Below, in pieces: positions 1 through 8,198 of a stretch of DNA of 50,583 nucleotides (positions are counted from its first letter, which is position 1; each line of letters opens with the position of its first letter). Under the pieces are notes generated by a model, which worked only from the letters and a program-made list of their open reading frames with translations, was not told where the DNA came from and made no database searches. The stretch is from an uncultured Tenacibaculum sp. (lineage in GTDB: Bacteria; Bacteroidota; Bacteroidia; Flavobacteriales; Flavobacteriaceae). A program made the position numbers and the translations under genes. The stretch is from positions 1 through 50,583 of the forward strand of contig NZ_CANLTU010000017.1 in the NCBI RefSeq assembly GCF_947494125.1, in the 5' to 3' direction.

Positions 1-46
1 ATTTATAGAATCTAATGATTTACAAGAACTTTTTTAAGTTCAGTCT

Positions 47-580
47 TTAAATAGCCTTGCAACAGACTGCAACAAAAATATCCTTGTTGCAACAAAACAG
101 CAACAAAAGCGCAACAGTTTTGCAACAAAAAACCTCTGTTGCAACAAAACAGCAACAAAAGTGCAACAGTTTTGCAACAAAAAAACTTCTGTTGCAACAA
201 AACAGCAACAGAAGTGCAACAGTTTTGCAACAAAAAACCTCTGTTGCAACAAAACTGCAACAAAAGTGCAACAGTTTTGCAACAAAAAACCTCTGTTGCA
301 ACAAAACAGCAACAAAAGCGCAACAGTTTTGCAACAAAAAAAACCTCTGTTGCAACAGAACAGCAACAAAAGTGCAACAGTTTTGCAACAAGGTGCAACA
401 AAACGCAACAGTTTGCAACAAAGAGCAACAAAATATATTTAAGGAGAATACCCCGAAACCCACTATAAATACTGGGTTTTTTAAAAATATCACAACAAAA
501 GTGCAACAGTTTGCAACAAGGTGCAACAAACAGCAACAAAGTGCAACAGAATGTTTTCTAGAGATTACTTATAACTATAC
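47..580 (-). repeat. GCAAC-box element, copy 1, with tandem 52-53 bp repeats
   Basis: This stretch holds dozens of GCAAC/GTTGC boxes. From about 86 to 400 a 52-53 bp unit is repeated, with GTTGCAAC starting near 86, 139, 191, 243, 296 and 349. Inside a unit four GCAAC boxes sit 11 bp apart, separated by A/T-rich hexamers. The right end (about 548-580, ending in a CTATAC variant) is the same as the ends of the copies at 13119-13416 and 17227-17508. A less repetitive core near 441-500 carries a hairpin with AAACCC and GGGTTT arms. Long Q/N-rich or C/F-rich reading frames across it are by-products of the repeats and are not genes. It is the only content of 1-591. Confidence 0.85.
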
Positions 581-591
581 TTTATTCAATA

Positions 592-1401
592 TCAAGTATA
601 ATTTATTTTACAATTAGGGTTGTGTTTTGTTATTAATTTAATTTCATCTATAGGTATACAATTGTCTATGTAAATTATTTCTAATTTTCTAAAGTGTGCT
701 ATGTGATTAATTGAAGTAACCTTAGTCCTAAAGCAATATATTTTTTTTAAATTTAATAGATTTGAAATAGCTTTTAACGATTCAACTTTAGTATCTACTA
801 TGTTTAGCTCTTCTAAATTATAAAGTTCAGATAATGGTTCTAAGTCTGATATCTCTGAGATACTACAATTAATTTGTTTTAATTGTCTTAAGAACTTAAG
901 AGGTTCCAAAAATTTAATTTCTTCTCTCCATATACTTAGTCTATCAATAAGTAGTATTTCTCTTAGTTCTTTAATGGATATTTTACACAAATTAGCTTCT
1001 GACTCATTTAGTTCAAATTGCTTGTGTATTCTCTTTTTGAAGGTATATTTCCATCCTATATTGAGTGAACTCCACCAATTTATTAAATCACTATCAGAAA
1101 GCATATTTTTAAAAAACTCATTTTCTATAATCTCTATTGCTAAACTCCCTTCTATTTCATAAAATGAACTACTCTTAGGTGATTTATATTTAGATAATAA
1201 ATTTTCTAATTTAGATGAAATAAGAGAAATATCTCCATTAATTTTTTTTGAGTATACTATTCTGTAAAAGTCATTTTCTATATTTGAATCTGAATATTTA
1301 AAATTTAAGTCAGCACACATCTTTTCTGGGGATTTACCTACAATGTTTACCAATGAATGTTTGCTAAATCTAGGGTTTATTATAATATTAATATGATTCA
1401 T
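592..1401 (-). CDS. Leucine-rich-repeat-like protein, function unknown
   Basis: The product has 269 residues, with no signal peptide or membrane segment. The C-terminal half (about 165-260) has degenerate leucine-rich repeats of about 22 residues, with LxxLxxLxI-type spacing such as LEELNIVDTKVESL. The N-terminal 150 residues match nothing I recognise. Leucine-rich repeats usually bind proteins, so an interaction role is possible but not shown. It starts 11 bases after the end of the upstream minus-strand gene (1413-2093), so the two are probably one operon. Both lie between GCAAC-box elements in the accessory island. No clear cassette-type ends were found around this pair. Confidence 0.7.
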   Translation of the reverse strand: MNHINIIINPRFSKHSLVNIVGKSPEKMCADLNFKYSDSNIENDFYRIVYSKKINGDISLISSKLENLLSKYKSPKSSSFYEIEGSLAIEIIENEFFKNMLSDSDLINWWSSLNIGWKYTFKKRIHKQFELNESEANLCKISIKELREILLIDRLSIWREEIKFLEPLKFLRQLKQINCSISEISDLEPLSELYNLEELNIVDTKVESLKAISNLLNLKKIYCFRTKVTSINHIAHFRKLEIIYIDNCIPIDEIKLITKHNPNCKINYT

Positions 1402-1412
1402 TTATTAAATTT

Positions 1413-2093
1413 TTAAGTACCTGCTTGATATACGCTCTTTTTATTTGCAGCGTAAATAGAGATTAAAAAAGGTGAATGTAAAATAAAATTTAAAATGTAA
1501 TTTAAATATGGTCTATTGTAAATCAGGGGGATTTTGTAAGCAATCCAAGTAACTAAAGAAATAATACCTATTAAAATGATAATCCCTGCAATTGATCCTA
1601 AAATATTTGGAACATCTCTATGTACAGAGTTAGTAAAAGGTAATATAATTAAAACAATAATGATAAGAATAAAAAAATAATTAGAGGACAATATCATCCA
1701 TAAACTAGATCGAACTTTAACATTTTTATTTATATCATCTTTTTTAATCTCTGTTTTTTTAATTGTAAGAATATCTGATTCTTTAAAGGGATTTATTTGA
1801 CTTAAATCTAGGTTTTTTAACCGATCAGAGTAATGTTTTCTATTAAATATTTGAATTTCTAATTCATTTATTTTTGACATTTTTATAGAATCATTTTTAT
1901 ATATTTTCTTAAGTTTATCTATAGATTCTAATTTTTCAATTTTCTTACTCAAATGATAGTCATAAGAAAAATTAAGATAATAGTCACAAGCAGTAATAAC
2001 AAATATTGAGATGATAAATATTGAAGTTCTTAAACTGAAGGAAATTGATTTATTTTCGAATAAATTAAGTAATCTTTCTATTAGTTTATCCAT
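1413..2093 (-). CDS. Multi-pass membrane protein, function unknown
   Basis: The product has 226 residues. A hydrophobic helix lies near 20-40, followed by a lysine- and glutamate-rich, probably coiled-coil stretch (about 50-120). Two or three further hydrophobic segments lie near 135-155, 163-188 and 195-215. No family motif is recognised. It is the first gene of a probable two-gene operon with the leucine-rich-repeat protein. A membrane protein beside an LRR protein inside a defence-rich island could be a sensor-effector pair, but this is speculation from context only. Confidence 0.7.
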   Translation of the reverse strand: MDKLIERLLNLFENKSISFSLRTSIFIISIFVITACDYYLNFSYDYHLSKKIEKLESIDKLKKIYKNDSIKMSKINELEIQIFNRKHYSDRLKNLDLSQINPFKESDILTIKKTEIKKDDINKNVKVRSSLWMILSSNYFFILIIIVLIILPFTNSVHRDVPNILGSIAGIIILIGIISLVTWIAYKIPLIYNRPYLNYILNFILHSPFLISIYAANKKSVYQAGT

Positions 2094-2167
2094 TTTTTAA
2101 GTTATTCCTACAGTAGTTTTAGTTTGCTAAAAATCATGACCTTACAGATTTATAATAATTACCTGAA

Positions 2168-2252
2168 TTTTCAAGCTCACGAATGTAAAATAAAAATAAA
2201 AATTAATTCTACGGAAATCCATATTAAAAGTAAGGTTTTACCCTATTCTTAT
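2168..2252 (+). repeat. Inverted-repeat family end (left arm, pair 1)
   Basis: This segment carries AATGTAAAATAAAAAT, then a CGGAAATCC block, then AAAAGTAAGG and TTTACCCTAT. Its reverse complement recurs at 2779-2863, and related arms lie at 11907-11990 and 13443-13521. Each pair is arranged head to head around a GCAAC-box element. It may be the terminal repeat of a small mobile element. Confidence 0.65.
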
Positions 2253-2278
2253 AAAACCTAAAGTCTATTATGTAATTA

Positions 2279-2730
2279 AACTATAGAAAACATTCTGTTG
2301 CTGTTTGTTGCGTTTTGTTGCAAACTGTTGCAGTTTTGTTGCAGGGTGGTTAAAAAACTATAGTATAAATTAGTCTATTAATTTTTTTGCAACAGTTTTG
2401 TTGCAGTTTGAAAAAAATCAGTAATTATAGGTGTTTGTATAGTGTCCTCTTAAAATATTTTTGTTGCAGTTTCCCAACAGTTTTGTTGCAAGGCGATTTT
2501 AAGATTGTAGTTATAAGTAACCTCTAGAAAACATTCTGTTGCACTTTGTTGTGTTTTGTTTCATCTTGTTTCAAACTGTTGCATTTTTGTTGTGATATTT
2601 TTAAAAAACCCAGTATTTATAAGGGTTTACGAAACGTTCTCTTTAGGTATATTTTGTTGCGCTTTGTTGCAAGCTGTTGCATCTTGTTGCATCTTGTTGC
2701 AAGATGGTTTAAAAACGATAGATTTAAGTT
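2279..2730 (+). repeat. GCAAC-box elements, copy 2 (two or three units in series)
   Basis: GTTGC-rich sequence has element-type ends near 2279 and again near 2512 (TATAAGTAACCTCTAG, then AAAACATTCTGTTGC), so at least two units are fused. The second unit has the core hairpin with AAACCC and GGGTTT arms near 2606-2630. The orientation is opposite to copy 1. The whole block sits inside the inverted-repeat pair 2168-2252 / 2779-2863. No gene is visible between 2094 and 3059; short C/F-rich frames are repeat artefacts. Confidence 0.75.
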
Positions 2731-2778
2731 CTAAAAATGTTGATAAGTATAGAATACACAAGAGGATTTTAACCTTAT

Positions 2779-2863
2779 TAAAAATAGGGTAAAACCTTAC
2801 TTTTAATATGGTTTTTCGTAGTGTTAAATCTCATTTTTATTTTACATTAGTAAGGTTTGAAAA
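2779..2863 (-). repeat. Inverted-repeat family end (right arm, pair 1)
   Basis: This is the reverse complement of 2168-2252 with scattered differences. It begins AAAATAGGGTAAAACC and ends TTTGAAAA. The GGGT/ACCC portion is itself a small palindrome. Confidence 0.65.
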
Positions 2864-2895
2864 CTCCATGAAAATTATAGTAGTTTATGATTAAA

Positions 2896-3015
2896 TTTCT
2901 TAAGCTAGGAGATTTTGAAGAATTGTAACATCTCATTTATTTATATAACATGTTATAGAGTTGGAAAAAATAAACGGAACTTCTTTTATTAAAAATTCCG
3001 TATACCCAACAAAAT
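2896..3015 (+). repeat. Conserved intergenic module (type B), copy 1
   Basis: This roughly 120 bp block is shared with 4800-4955 and 13930-14088. It has a GGAGAT...ATCTC hairpin, then GAGTTGGAAAAAATAAACGG, then AAAATTCCG and a CCAAC box. In this copy the right end differs: a TAGTGAAATTTCACTA-like palindrome replaces the GGAA...TTCC palindrome, and no GTTRRRY core precedes the gene. Confidence 0.6.
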
Positions 3016-3059
3016 TAGACACTAAGTGAAATTTCACTAAATAAAAAACTCAATCAATT

Positions 3060-3464
3060 ATGTATTCAAAACAATACTTCAATTTGGATATTAATTCAGA
3101 AACAATTAAATCTGATTTAAATGATATTTTACTTTTTAAACACTACACTTATCTTTTAAGATGGACTAATAACACGGAAATTGTTCTTCTAGGTTTACTA
3201 ATAGAGATTAATGGAAACTTTCATTCTTTGATAAGTCAACCTATTTCAGATTTTGATGGAGCGATTACGGTACCAATTGGAAACCTTGATACAAACGATT
3301 TCAAAATTCATTTTAGGATATACAACCCAAGCACAAATCTGATAATTCCAGAAATGAAAGTTTTTGTTATCAATGACACTGACCATATAGCTCATAAAAC
3401 AAAACCAGCAGAAGATGAAAAAAAAGAATTAAAACCAAGAAAATTATGGCAATCAAAACTTTAA
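3060..3464 (+). CDS. Hypothetical cassette protein, 134 aa
   Basis: This small soluble protein has no signal peptide and no family that I recognise. Its sequence suggests beta strands (alternating hydrophobic residues about 37-110) and a charged lysine-rich tail. The 3' end overlaps the start of the next gene by 19 bases, so the two are translationally linked and were probably acquired together. The start ATG follows the type B intergenic module with no obvious ribosome-binding site, which is common in Bacteroidota. Confidence 0.6.
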   Translation: MYSKQYFNLDINSETIKSDLNDILLFKHYTYLLRWTNNTEIVLLGLLIEINGNFHSLISQPISDFDGAITVPIGNLDTNDFKIHFRIYNPSTNLIIPEMKVFVINDTDHIAHKTKPAEDEKKELKPRKLWQSKL

Positions 3465-4753
3465 AGAAAACTCAATTAATCTGTTGTTTTATTTTAACCT
3501 TTTATTCTGTAAAAGGTCAAAATAATGCATCCACAATAGATGATTTACCTTTAAATCATACACATGATTCTTATACAGGATTAAATGCAGACGCCAATAT
3601 ATTTAATGATATTAGTCTTAATTCATTTGAATTACTAAGTACTAATATTCAATTTTCAAAAGATAACGACTTACAGAAAGTGATTTTTGCACCTTTTCAG
3701 TTGAAAAACATTTCAGCAAATGAAACGTATTGGGATAGCTTTCTAAGAAATACAAAATTAAACTTAGCTCAAAAAAACGGTATCTCTACTTTTGGATTAG
3801 GGTTCACTTGGGATAATTCAATGCATAATTCAAAAAGGGGAAGAAGTATAGGTAGACAGGTTATTCAAGCTAATGCTATCCGTTCAAATAAAATGATTAA
3901 TAAAGAATTTGTGGCTGTTCTTAAAAAGGATATTGAATCTAGCAAAAGTTCTCAGGGTATCTATAAGTTATCTGATAAAATGATTGCTTTTCTTAACAAA
4001 ATAGTAAATCTTTTAGAAACACAACCAACTGTAGGTTTTATTCCATCTAAGAACAAAAAAGACTTTGATAAAAATGGATTAACTCTAGATGATTATTTAT
4101 ACTTCAAAGAGCTATATAAGTCCTATATTGAGGAATCAAAAAAGAAATTAGATAGAGAATTAGCACTTGAATACTTCAAAGCATTACAAGAAAATAGCGT
4201 CAAAATTACATTTGGTGGTAACCTATCATTTTTTAGTGTTTTGGGTAGTGATGATGTCGATTTAGATAATGATAATCTTAATGATAACGAGTATAGTTTG
4301 CAACAGCAAAATTTGTCTTTGGGATTCACACATATTGTTAATGAAGTTTGGGGATACAGTATTACAAGCTATTATATAGAAAAAAGAGCTACGGCTGAAG
4401 CAGAAAATGAGTTACAGCCATATGTAGGTTTAAGTACTGCAATAGGTTTCAGAACTTGGATATTAGATAAGAATTATAAAACCAGTAAAAACTATTTAGA
4501 AAGTCTTTTTGTATCATCTATACATACAGGGTTAGCATTTGAATATTTAAAGTGTAACGCAAGTGACAATAGTGATTGCGCAGATGGCATCTTGAAAACA
4601 ATAGGTTTAACACCTTATGTGGAGTTTAAGATAAATCCGAAAAACCAATTTAGAATAGGTATACCAATTTCTAGTAATAACAGAGTTGACTCTAATAGTG
4701 AAGAAATAGGACCGTTCTTTCAATGGAGATTACAATTAACCGGAAAAAATTAA
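3446..4753 (+). CDS. Secreted hypothetical protein, possibly outer-membrane
   Basis: The product has 435 residues. An N-terminal signal peptide (about 1-25, ending SVKGQ) shows export. The middle is helical and charged (about 130-245). From about 250 alternating hydrophobic residues and glycine suggest a beta-barrel-like region, with several aromatic strand ends such as LSLGFTHIV; the last residues are QWRLQLTGKN. I do not recognise a family. It overlaps the preceding 134-aa gene by 19 bases. The type B module with a GGAGAT/ATCTCC hairpin follows and could end transcription. A secreted product is unusual in an array that otherwise encodes cytoplasmic nucleases. Confidence 0.65.
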   Translation: MAIKTLKKTQLICCFILTFYSVKGQNNASTIDDLPLNHTHDSYTGLNADANIFNDISLNSFELLSTNIQFSKDNDLQKVIFAPFQLKNISANETYWDSFLRNTKLNLAQKNGISTFGLGFTWDNSMHNSKRGRSIGRQVIQANAIRSNKMINKEFVAVLKKDIESSKSSQGIYKLSDKMIAFLNKIVNLLETQPTVGFIPSKNKKDFDKNGLTLDDYLYFKELYKSYIEESKKKLDRELALEYFKALQENSVKITFGGNLSFFSVLGSDDVDLDNDNLNDNEYSLQQQNLSLGFTHIVNEVWGYSITSYYIEKRATAEAENELQPYVGLSTAIGFRTWILDKNYKTSKNYLESLFVSSIHTGLAFEYLKCNASDNSDCADGILKTIGLTPYVEFKINPKNQFRIGIPISSNNRVDSNSEEIGPFFQWRLQLTGKN

Positions 4754-4799
4754 AACGCTTTATAGTATTATCTAAAAACAATAGAAATTATGATAGGAT

Positions 4800-4955
4800 T
4801 TCTTAAAAAGGAGATTTTGAGGAATTATAACATCTCCTTTATTTATATTGCATATTATAAAGTTGGAGAAAATAAACGGAACTTATTTTATTAAAAATCC
4901 CGCATAGCCAACCAAATTAGATAAATATAAGGAATAAAGTTCCGCATATAAACAA
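4800..4955 (+). repeat. Conserved intergenic module (type B), copy 2
   Basis: It has nested complementary arms. AAAGGAGAT (4807-4815) pairs with ATCTCCTTT (4832-4840). CGGAACTT (4877-4884) pairs with AAGTTCCG (4937-4944). GTTGG near 4863 pairs with CCAAC near 4908. It runs straight into the cassette core GTTAGTGTTA (4956-4965), so it occupies the place of the right half of an attC-like site. Confidence 0.65.
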
Positions 4956-4965
4956 GTTAGTGTTA
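4956..4965 (+). other. Cassette start core GTTAGTGTTA
   Basis: This decamer precedes the HEPN gene. It is the exact reverse complement of TAACACTAAC at 5830-5839, which ends the same cassette. In integrons the same relation exists because both halves were joined in the circular cassette. Confidence 0.75.
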
Positions 4966-4988
4966 ATTGCAAAACTGAACGAAATCAA

Positions 4989-5825
4989 ATGGGATATTTT
5001 AGTGACTTAATGATAGATATGCAAGAAAGACCTGCTGATTTTAAATTAGCGGAGCATTTGGGTTTAACAATTCACGAACTTGACGAACTTGTATATGACA
5101 TTGAAGAAGATGAAAGCTCAGACGGATTATTGTATAATTATCGAGTTGAATTCGATATAAAAAATAGCAATCCTGTAATATTAAAAAAAATAAAAAACTT
5201 GTCTGATGGTGTTAGAATTTATCTACAGCCTTATGAATTAAATGAAGATCATTACTACGAAGAAGAATTTGAAGCTTTTTCTGAAAATGAAAATCACTTA
5301 ACGAAGTTTAACGATGAAATTTCGAATCTCTCATCTTTACTTACATTAAAAATTGAAAATCCAGAATTAGAGAAAATCTTAAATCGCCAATTATTTATTG
5401 GAGTAATAGGGACAATGGAAACTTTCCTATCTGAGGTTTTTATCAAATTGACACTTGAGAATAAAGAATATTTGAAAAATTTCATATCAAGTCATCCAAA
5501 ATTTAAAACAAATAAATTTGAACTTAGAGAAATCTTTAAAGAATACGAAGTAATAGAAGAGACTGCTAAGAAAGTAATGCTTGATACAATTTATCATAAT
5601 CTTCCTTCTGTCAGTTTAATGTTTAAAAGTACGTTCAAAATTGAATTCCCTTCTATTGGAGAAGTTTATAAATATGTGATGCTAAGACACGACCTTGTGC
5701 ATCGAAACGGAATGACGAAAGAGGGAAAACCTGTTCCGGTTAACGACATTGAAATAGTAAACTTAATCGATGAAGTATCAAAATTTGTAAAGAAAATAGC
5801 TGAAGCATTAGAATTGGATAAATAA
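4989..5825 (+). CDS. HEPN-superfamily protein (probable RNase or toxin-like)
   Basis: The product has 278 residues and no membrane segment. The C-terminal helical region contains RHDLVH at 233-238, the R-x4-H motif that forms the RNase active site of catalytic HEPN proteins. It is preceded by a long helical stretch (about 125-230) including a FIGVIGTMETFL helix that resembles the first HEPN helix. The N-terminal 120 residues are acidic and not recognised. Known HEPN proteins act in toxin-antitoxin, abortive infection and anticodon-nuclease systems. The gene is alone in its cassette, with matched ends at 4956-4965 and 5830-5839, so no antitoxin gene accompanies it. The substrate cannot be told from the sequence. 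Confidence 0.7.
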   Translation: MGYFSDLMIDMQERPADFKLAEHLGLTIHELDELVYDIEEDESSDGLLYNYRVEFDIKNSNPVILKKIKNLSDGVRIYLQPYELNEDHYYEEEFEAFSENENHLTKFNDEISNLSSLLTLKIENPELEKILNRQLFIGVIGTMETFLSEVFIKLTLENKEYLKNFISSHPKFKTNKFELREIFKEYEVIEETAKKVMLDTIYHNLPSVSLMFKSTFKIEFPSIGEVYKYVMLRHDLVHRNGMTKEGKPVPVNDIEIVNLIDEVSKFVKKIAEALELDK

Positions 5826-5829
5826 AAAC

Positions 5830-6029
5830 TAACACTAACAATGTATATAAAACATAGCTATTATAGGCTTTCCGAAAGGTTTTTGCATATTTACTAAGAC
5901 CGCCAAATTTAAAAATTTAGCTTTTTGAGAAAATTAAGATAAAAAAAATTAAAAATTCGGCTCGTGTATAATCCGAAACGAAAGCGCCTTTTTACACGCT
6001 ACGTTTCATATACAGAGACGTTCTACATC
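5830..6029 (+). other. attC-like recombination site a (about 200 bp)
   Basis: The left core is TAACACTAAC (5830-5839) and the right core GTTCTACATC (6020-6029). Just inside, TGTATATAAAACATAGC is matched by the inverse of GCTACGTTTCATATACA. Inner arms CTTTCCGAAAG and a TCGG...CCGA pair continue the imperfect palindrome. The sequence is homologous to site b. The length and layout fit an integron attC with a long variable terminal structure. Confidence 0.7.
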
Positions 6030-6056
6030 ATTTGAAGAAACACCCAGACAAAATAA

Positions 6057-6830
6057 ATGAAATGTATTTTTTGCGATAATGAAAATGAAGCCAAATCAAT
6101 TGAGCATATAGTTCCTGAATCATTCGGAAATAATTTCTATACTCTTCCAAAAGGTGCTGTTTGTGATGAGTGTAATAGTAGATTTTCGACTTTTGAAGGA
6201 AAGGCTTTAACAAGTTCTGTTTTTGCAATGGAAAGAGCTCGACTTGGAGTTGTTACTAAAAAAGGAAAGAACTCAAAAGGGAAAGTAAACGAGTTGATTA
6301 TTGAGGGAGATAGAAACTTTCGAAAAACATTTTTGACAATTAAAGGAGTTGACAAAAACAATTCTAGAAATTACGATTCTGAAAAAGGAACTTTTCAGGT
6401 AGTAGTTCCAACTTTTGACAAAAGTGAGGTAGCTACTTCAAAATTACTTTTAAGTATTGGTTTGGAATCAATTTATAAATCCCAAAATAAGGTTTTTAAT
6501 AAATACGATTTTACGGACTTAAAAAACTATTTAACGACTAAAGAAAATAAAGATTGGCCTTTTACAACAAGTAAATATGAAATTCAGAAATTTAAAAGTG
6601 TTCCGACTTTCTATGATAAATATAGATTAAAAAAAGCGCATTGTAAGTTAGCATTTTTGGAGCTTGATGATGATAATTTAATTTTTCAATTTGACTTTGG
6701 AGGAATATCAATGATGATTAACTTACTTAATAGAAAATTGGATTGGTTTAATACATTAATAGAAAACGATAAACAAGCACAAGTTTATCCCGAACATTAT
6801 AGAACAAAACTCGGAATAAAAACGATGTAG
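6057..6830 (+). CDS. HNH endonuclease family protein
   Basis: The product has 257 residues. The N terminus has the HNH_5-type zinc and catalytic pattern: C3-x2-C6, then EHIVPESFGN with H17, then C36-x2-C39-N40. HNH enzymes of this type cut DNA and are frequent in defence islands. Residues beyond 60 are basic up to about 110, then mixed and unassigned; they may recognise the target. The cassette starts with GTTCTACATC (6020-6029) and ends with GATGTAGAAA (6824-6833), complementary over nine of ten bases. The TAG stop lies inside that end core, so the coding region was fitted into the recombination site. Confidence 0.8.
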   Translation: MKCIFCDNENEAKSIEHIVPESFGNNFYTLPKGAVCDECNSRFSTFEGKALTSSVFAMERARLGVVTKKGKNSKGKVNELIIEGDRNFRKTFLTIKGVDKNNSRNYDSEKGTFQVVVPTFDKSEVATSKLLLSIGLESIYKSQNKVFNKYDFTDLKNYLTTKENKDWPFTTSKYEIQKFKSVPTFYDKYRLKKAHCKLAFLELDDDNLIFQFDFGGISMMINLLNRKLDWFNTLIENDKQAQVYPEHYRTKLGIKTM

Positions 6831-7027
6831 AAAAGGTGTATAAAACATAGCTAATAAGTGCTTATCCGAAAGGTTTGTGTATATTTATAAAGTCCGTCAA
6901 ATTTTTAAATTTAACTTTTTAAAAAGAGAAAAATTAAAAACAAAATATAAAAATTCGGCTCTGTGTTAATCCGAAAAATTAGCGTCTTTTTATACGCTAC
7001 GTTTCATGCACAACAACGTTAGGCTTA
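6824..7027 (+). other. attC-like recombination site b (about 200 bp)
   Basis: The left core is GATGTAGAAA (6824-6833) and the right core GTTAGGCTTA (7018-7027). Inner arms AAAACATAGC and GCTACGTTTCATGCA are complementary in part. CTTATCCGAAAGG and AATTCGGCT...AATCCGAA recur as in site a. GTTAGGC is the textbook integron core sequence. Confidence 0.75.
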
Positions 7028-7037
7028 ATTAGAAAAA

Positions 7038-7973
7038 ATGACTAGAAAAGACATTGAAAATATAATTGAAAATAAGGTCAGAGAAAGTAATACTCTTGAG
7101 TTTAAACAAGCTGAAGCATTATATAACTTAGCTAGAAAACAAGAAGAAGATATAAATGAGTTCACTAAAGATATTACTGCTATTGCTAATTCTAGCGGAG
7201 GAATAATAATTTATGGAATTCAAGAGTTTCCAAAAGGAAATAATAAAGGAAAAGCCAAGAAATTATCACCAATCGATAAAAGTAAAATATCTGTCGAATG
7301 GATGGAACAAATAATGAATTCTAGAATACAACCAAGAATTCAAAATTATAAAATATACGAAATTGACATTAATGAAAATCAATTTGTAGTTGCAATTGAT
7401 TTTCAAGAAAGTACAACTGTTCATCAAGCAAATGATAAACGATATTATAAAAGATTTGAATTTCAATCAGTAAAAATGGACGATTGGGAAATAAAGTCTT
7501 TAGTTAATAGATATAATAAACCTATTATTCAGGAAAAAATATTTATTCAAAAAAAACCTGATTACTTAATAAAACAGTTAACTAAATTAAGAGCTTATGA
7601 TTATGAATTGGTAATTGCCGTTGAAAACACTGGTAACATTATGGTAAATTATTTAAATTGTTTTTTGCAAATTGAAAAATCAGCATTCAAACATATAGAC
7701 TTTACTAATCTCGAAAAAAACTCTCTATCGGATTTTTTTGAGATACCTTTTTCAAATAAAATAACAAGGACAATTACAATCCAAAATAATAAATTCGAAA
7801 TAGGCTCTGAATATGAACCTATAATGCCTAATTCTTGGAGAAGGCTAAAGATTATTCCTATTAATAAAAGTTTTTTTGAAGAAAAAATTGAGTTTGAATT
7901 TTTCACATCAACAGAAAGTACACATTCAAATCAAAAATATTTAACATCTGAATTAGAAGTAGTAGAAAAATAA
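7038..7973 (+). CDS. AlbA_2 / Schlafen-type ATP-binding domain protein
   Basis: The product has 311 residues. The N terminus has the AlbA_2 (Schlafen AlbA) pattern: ESNTLEFKQA at 16-25, then ITAIANSSGGIIIYGI at 46-61. The domain runs to about 165. The C-terminal part (about 190-300) looks like a beta-rich domain with no clear family. AlbA_2 proteins bind nucleic acid or nucleotides and are common as putative regulators or defence components. The cassette is bounded by GTTAGGCTTA (7018-7027) and TAAGCCTAAC (7975-7984), a perfect ten-base inverse match, the clearest classical integron core pair in the window. Confidence 0.8.
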   Translation: MTRKDIENIIENKVRESNTLEFKQAEALYNLARKQEEDINEFTKDITAIANSSGGIIIYGIQEFPKGNNKGKAKKLSPIDKSKISVEWMEQIMNSRIQPRIQNYKIYEIDINENQFVVAIDFQESTTVHQANDKRYYKRFEFQSVKMDDWEIKSLVNRYNKPIIQEKIFIQKKPDYLIKQLTKLRAYDYELVIAVENTGNIMVNYLNCFLQIEKSAFKHIDFTNLEKNSLSDFFEIPFSNKITRTITIQNNKFEIGSEYEPIMPNSWRRLKIIPINKSFFEEKIEFEFFTSTESTHSNQKYLTSELEVVEK

Positions 7974-7974
7974 C

Positions 7975-8175
7975 TAAGCCTAACAGTGGCTATAATTAAT
8001 ACGGGTTTTAGTGCTTAATCCAAAGTTTTGTGTTTTTTCATAATGTTACTTATTCTTATTTTGAGTATTTTTAGGTCAACAAAGAAAAAGTGCAAAATAA
8101 GTATAAGCCTGAGGTTCAGCTAATAATTTACGAATTGTATACCTCCTATACTAATCTTATACAAAACCGTTAGAG
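7975..8175 (+). other. attC-like recombination site c (about 200 bp)
   Basis: The left core is TAAGCCTAAC (7975-7984) and the right core GTTAGAG (8169-8175). AGTATAGGAGGTATAC-like complementary stretches and a TTATTTTG/CAAAATAA pair give an imperfect palindrome. It separates the AlbA_2 and Abi-alpha cassettes. Confidence 0.65.
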
Positions 8176-8198
8176 ACAATTAAAAAAACATTGAAAAC

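Noticed and set aside
86..400. Regularly spaced repeats as a CRISPR array
   Set aside because: There are no unique spacers: the whole 52-53 bp unit repeats, and no cas gene is in the window.
12..617. Overlapping long open frames rich in Gln/Asn (plus) or Cys/Phe/Leu (minus)
   Set aside because: They exist on both strands in several frames at once because the 52-53 bp repeat has few stop codons. There is no consistent start or known domain, so they are by-products of the repeat.
2546..2792. Short Cys/Phe-rich frames in GCAAC-box copy 2
   Set aside because: They have the same composition as the frames in copy 1 and arise from GTTGC repeats, not from coding sequence.
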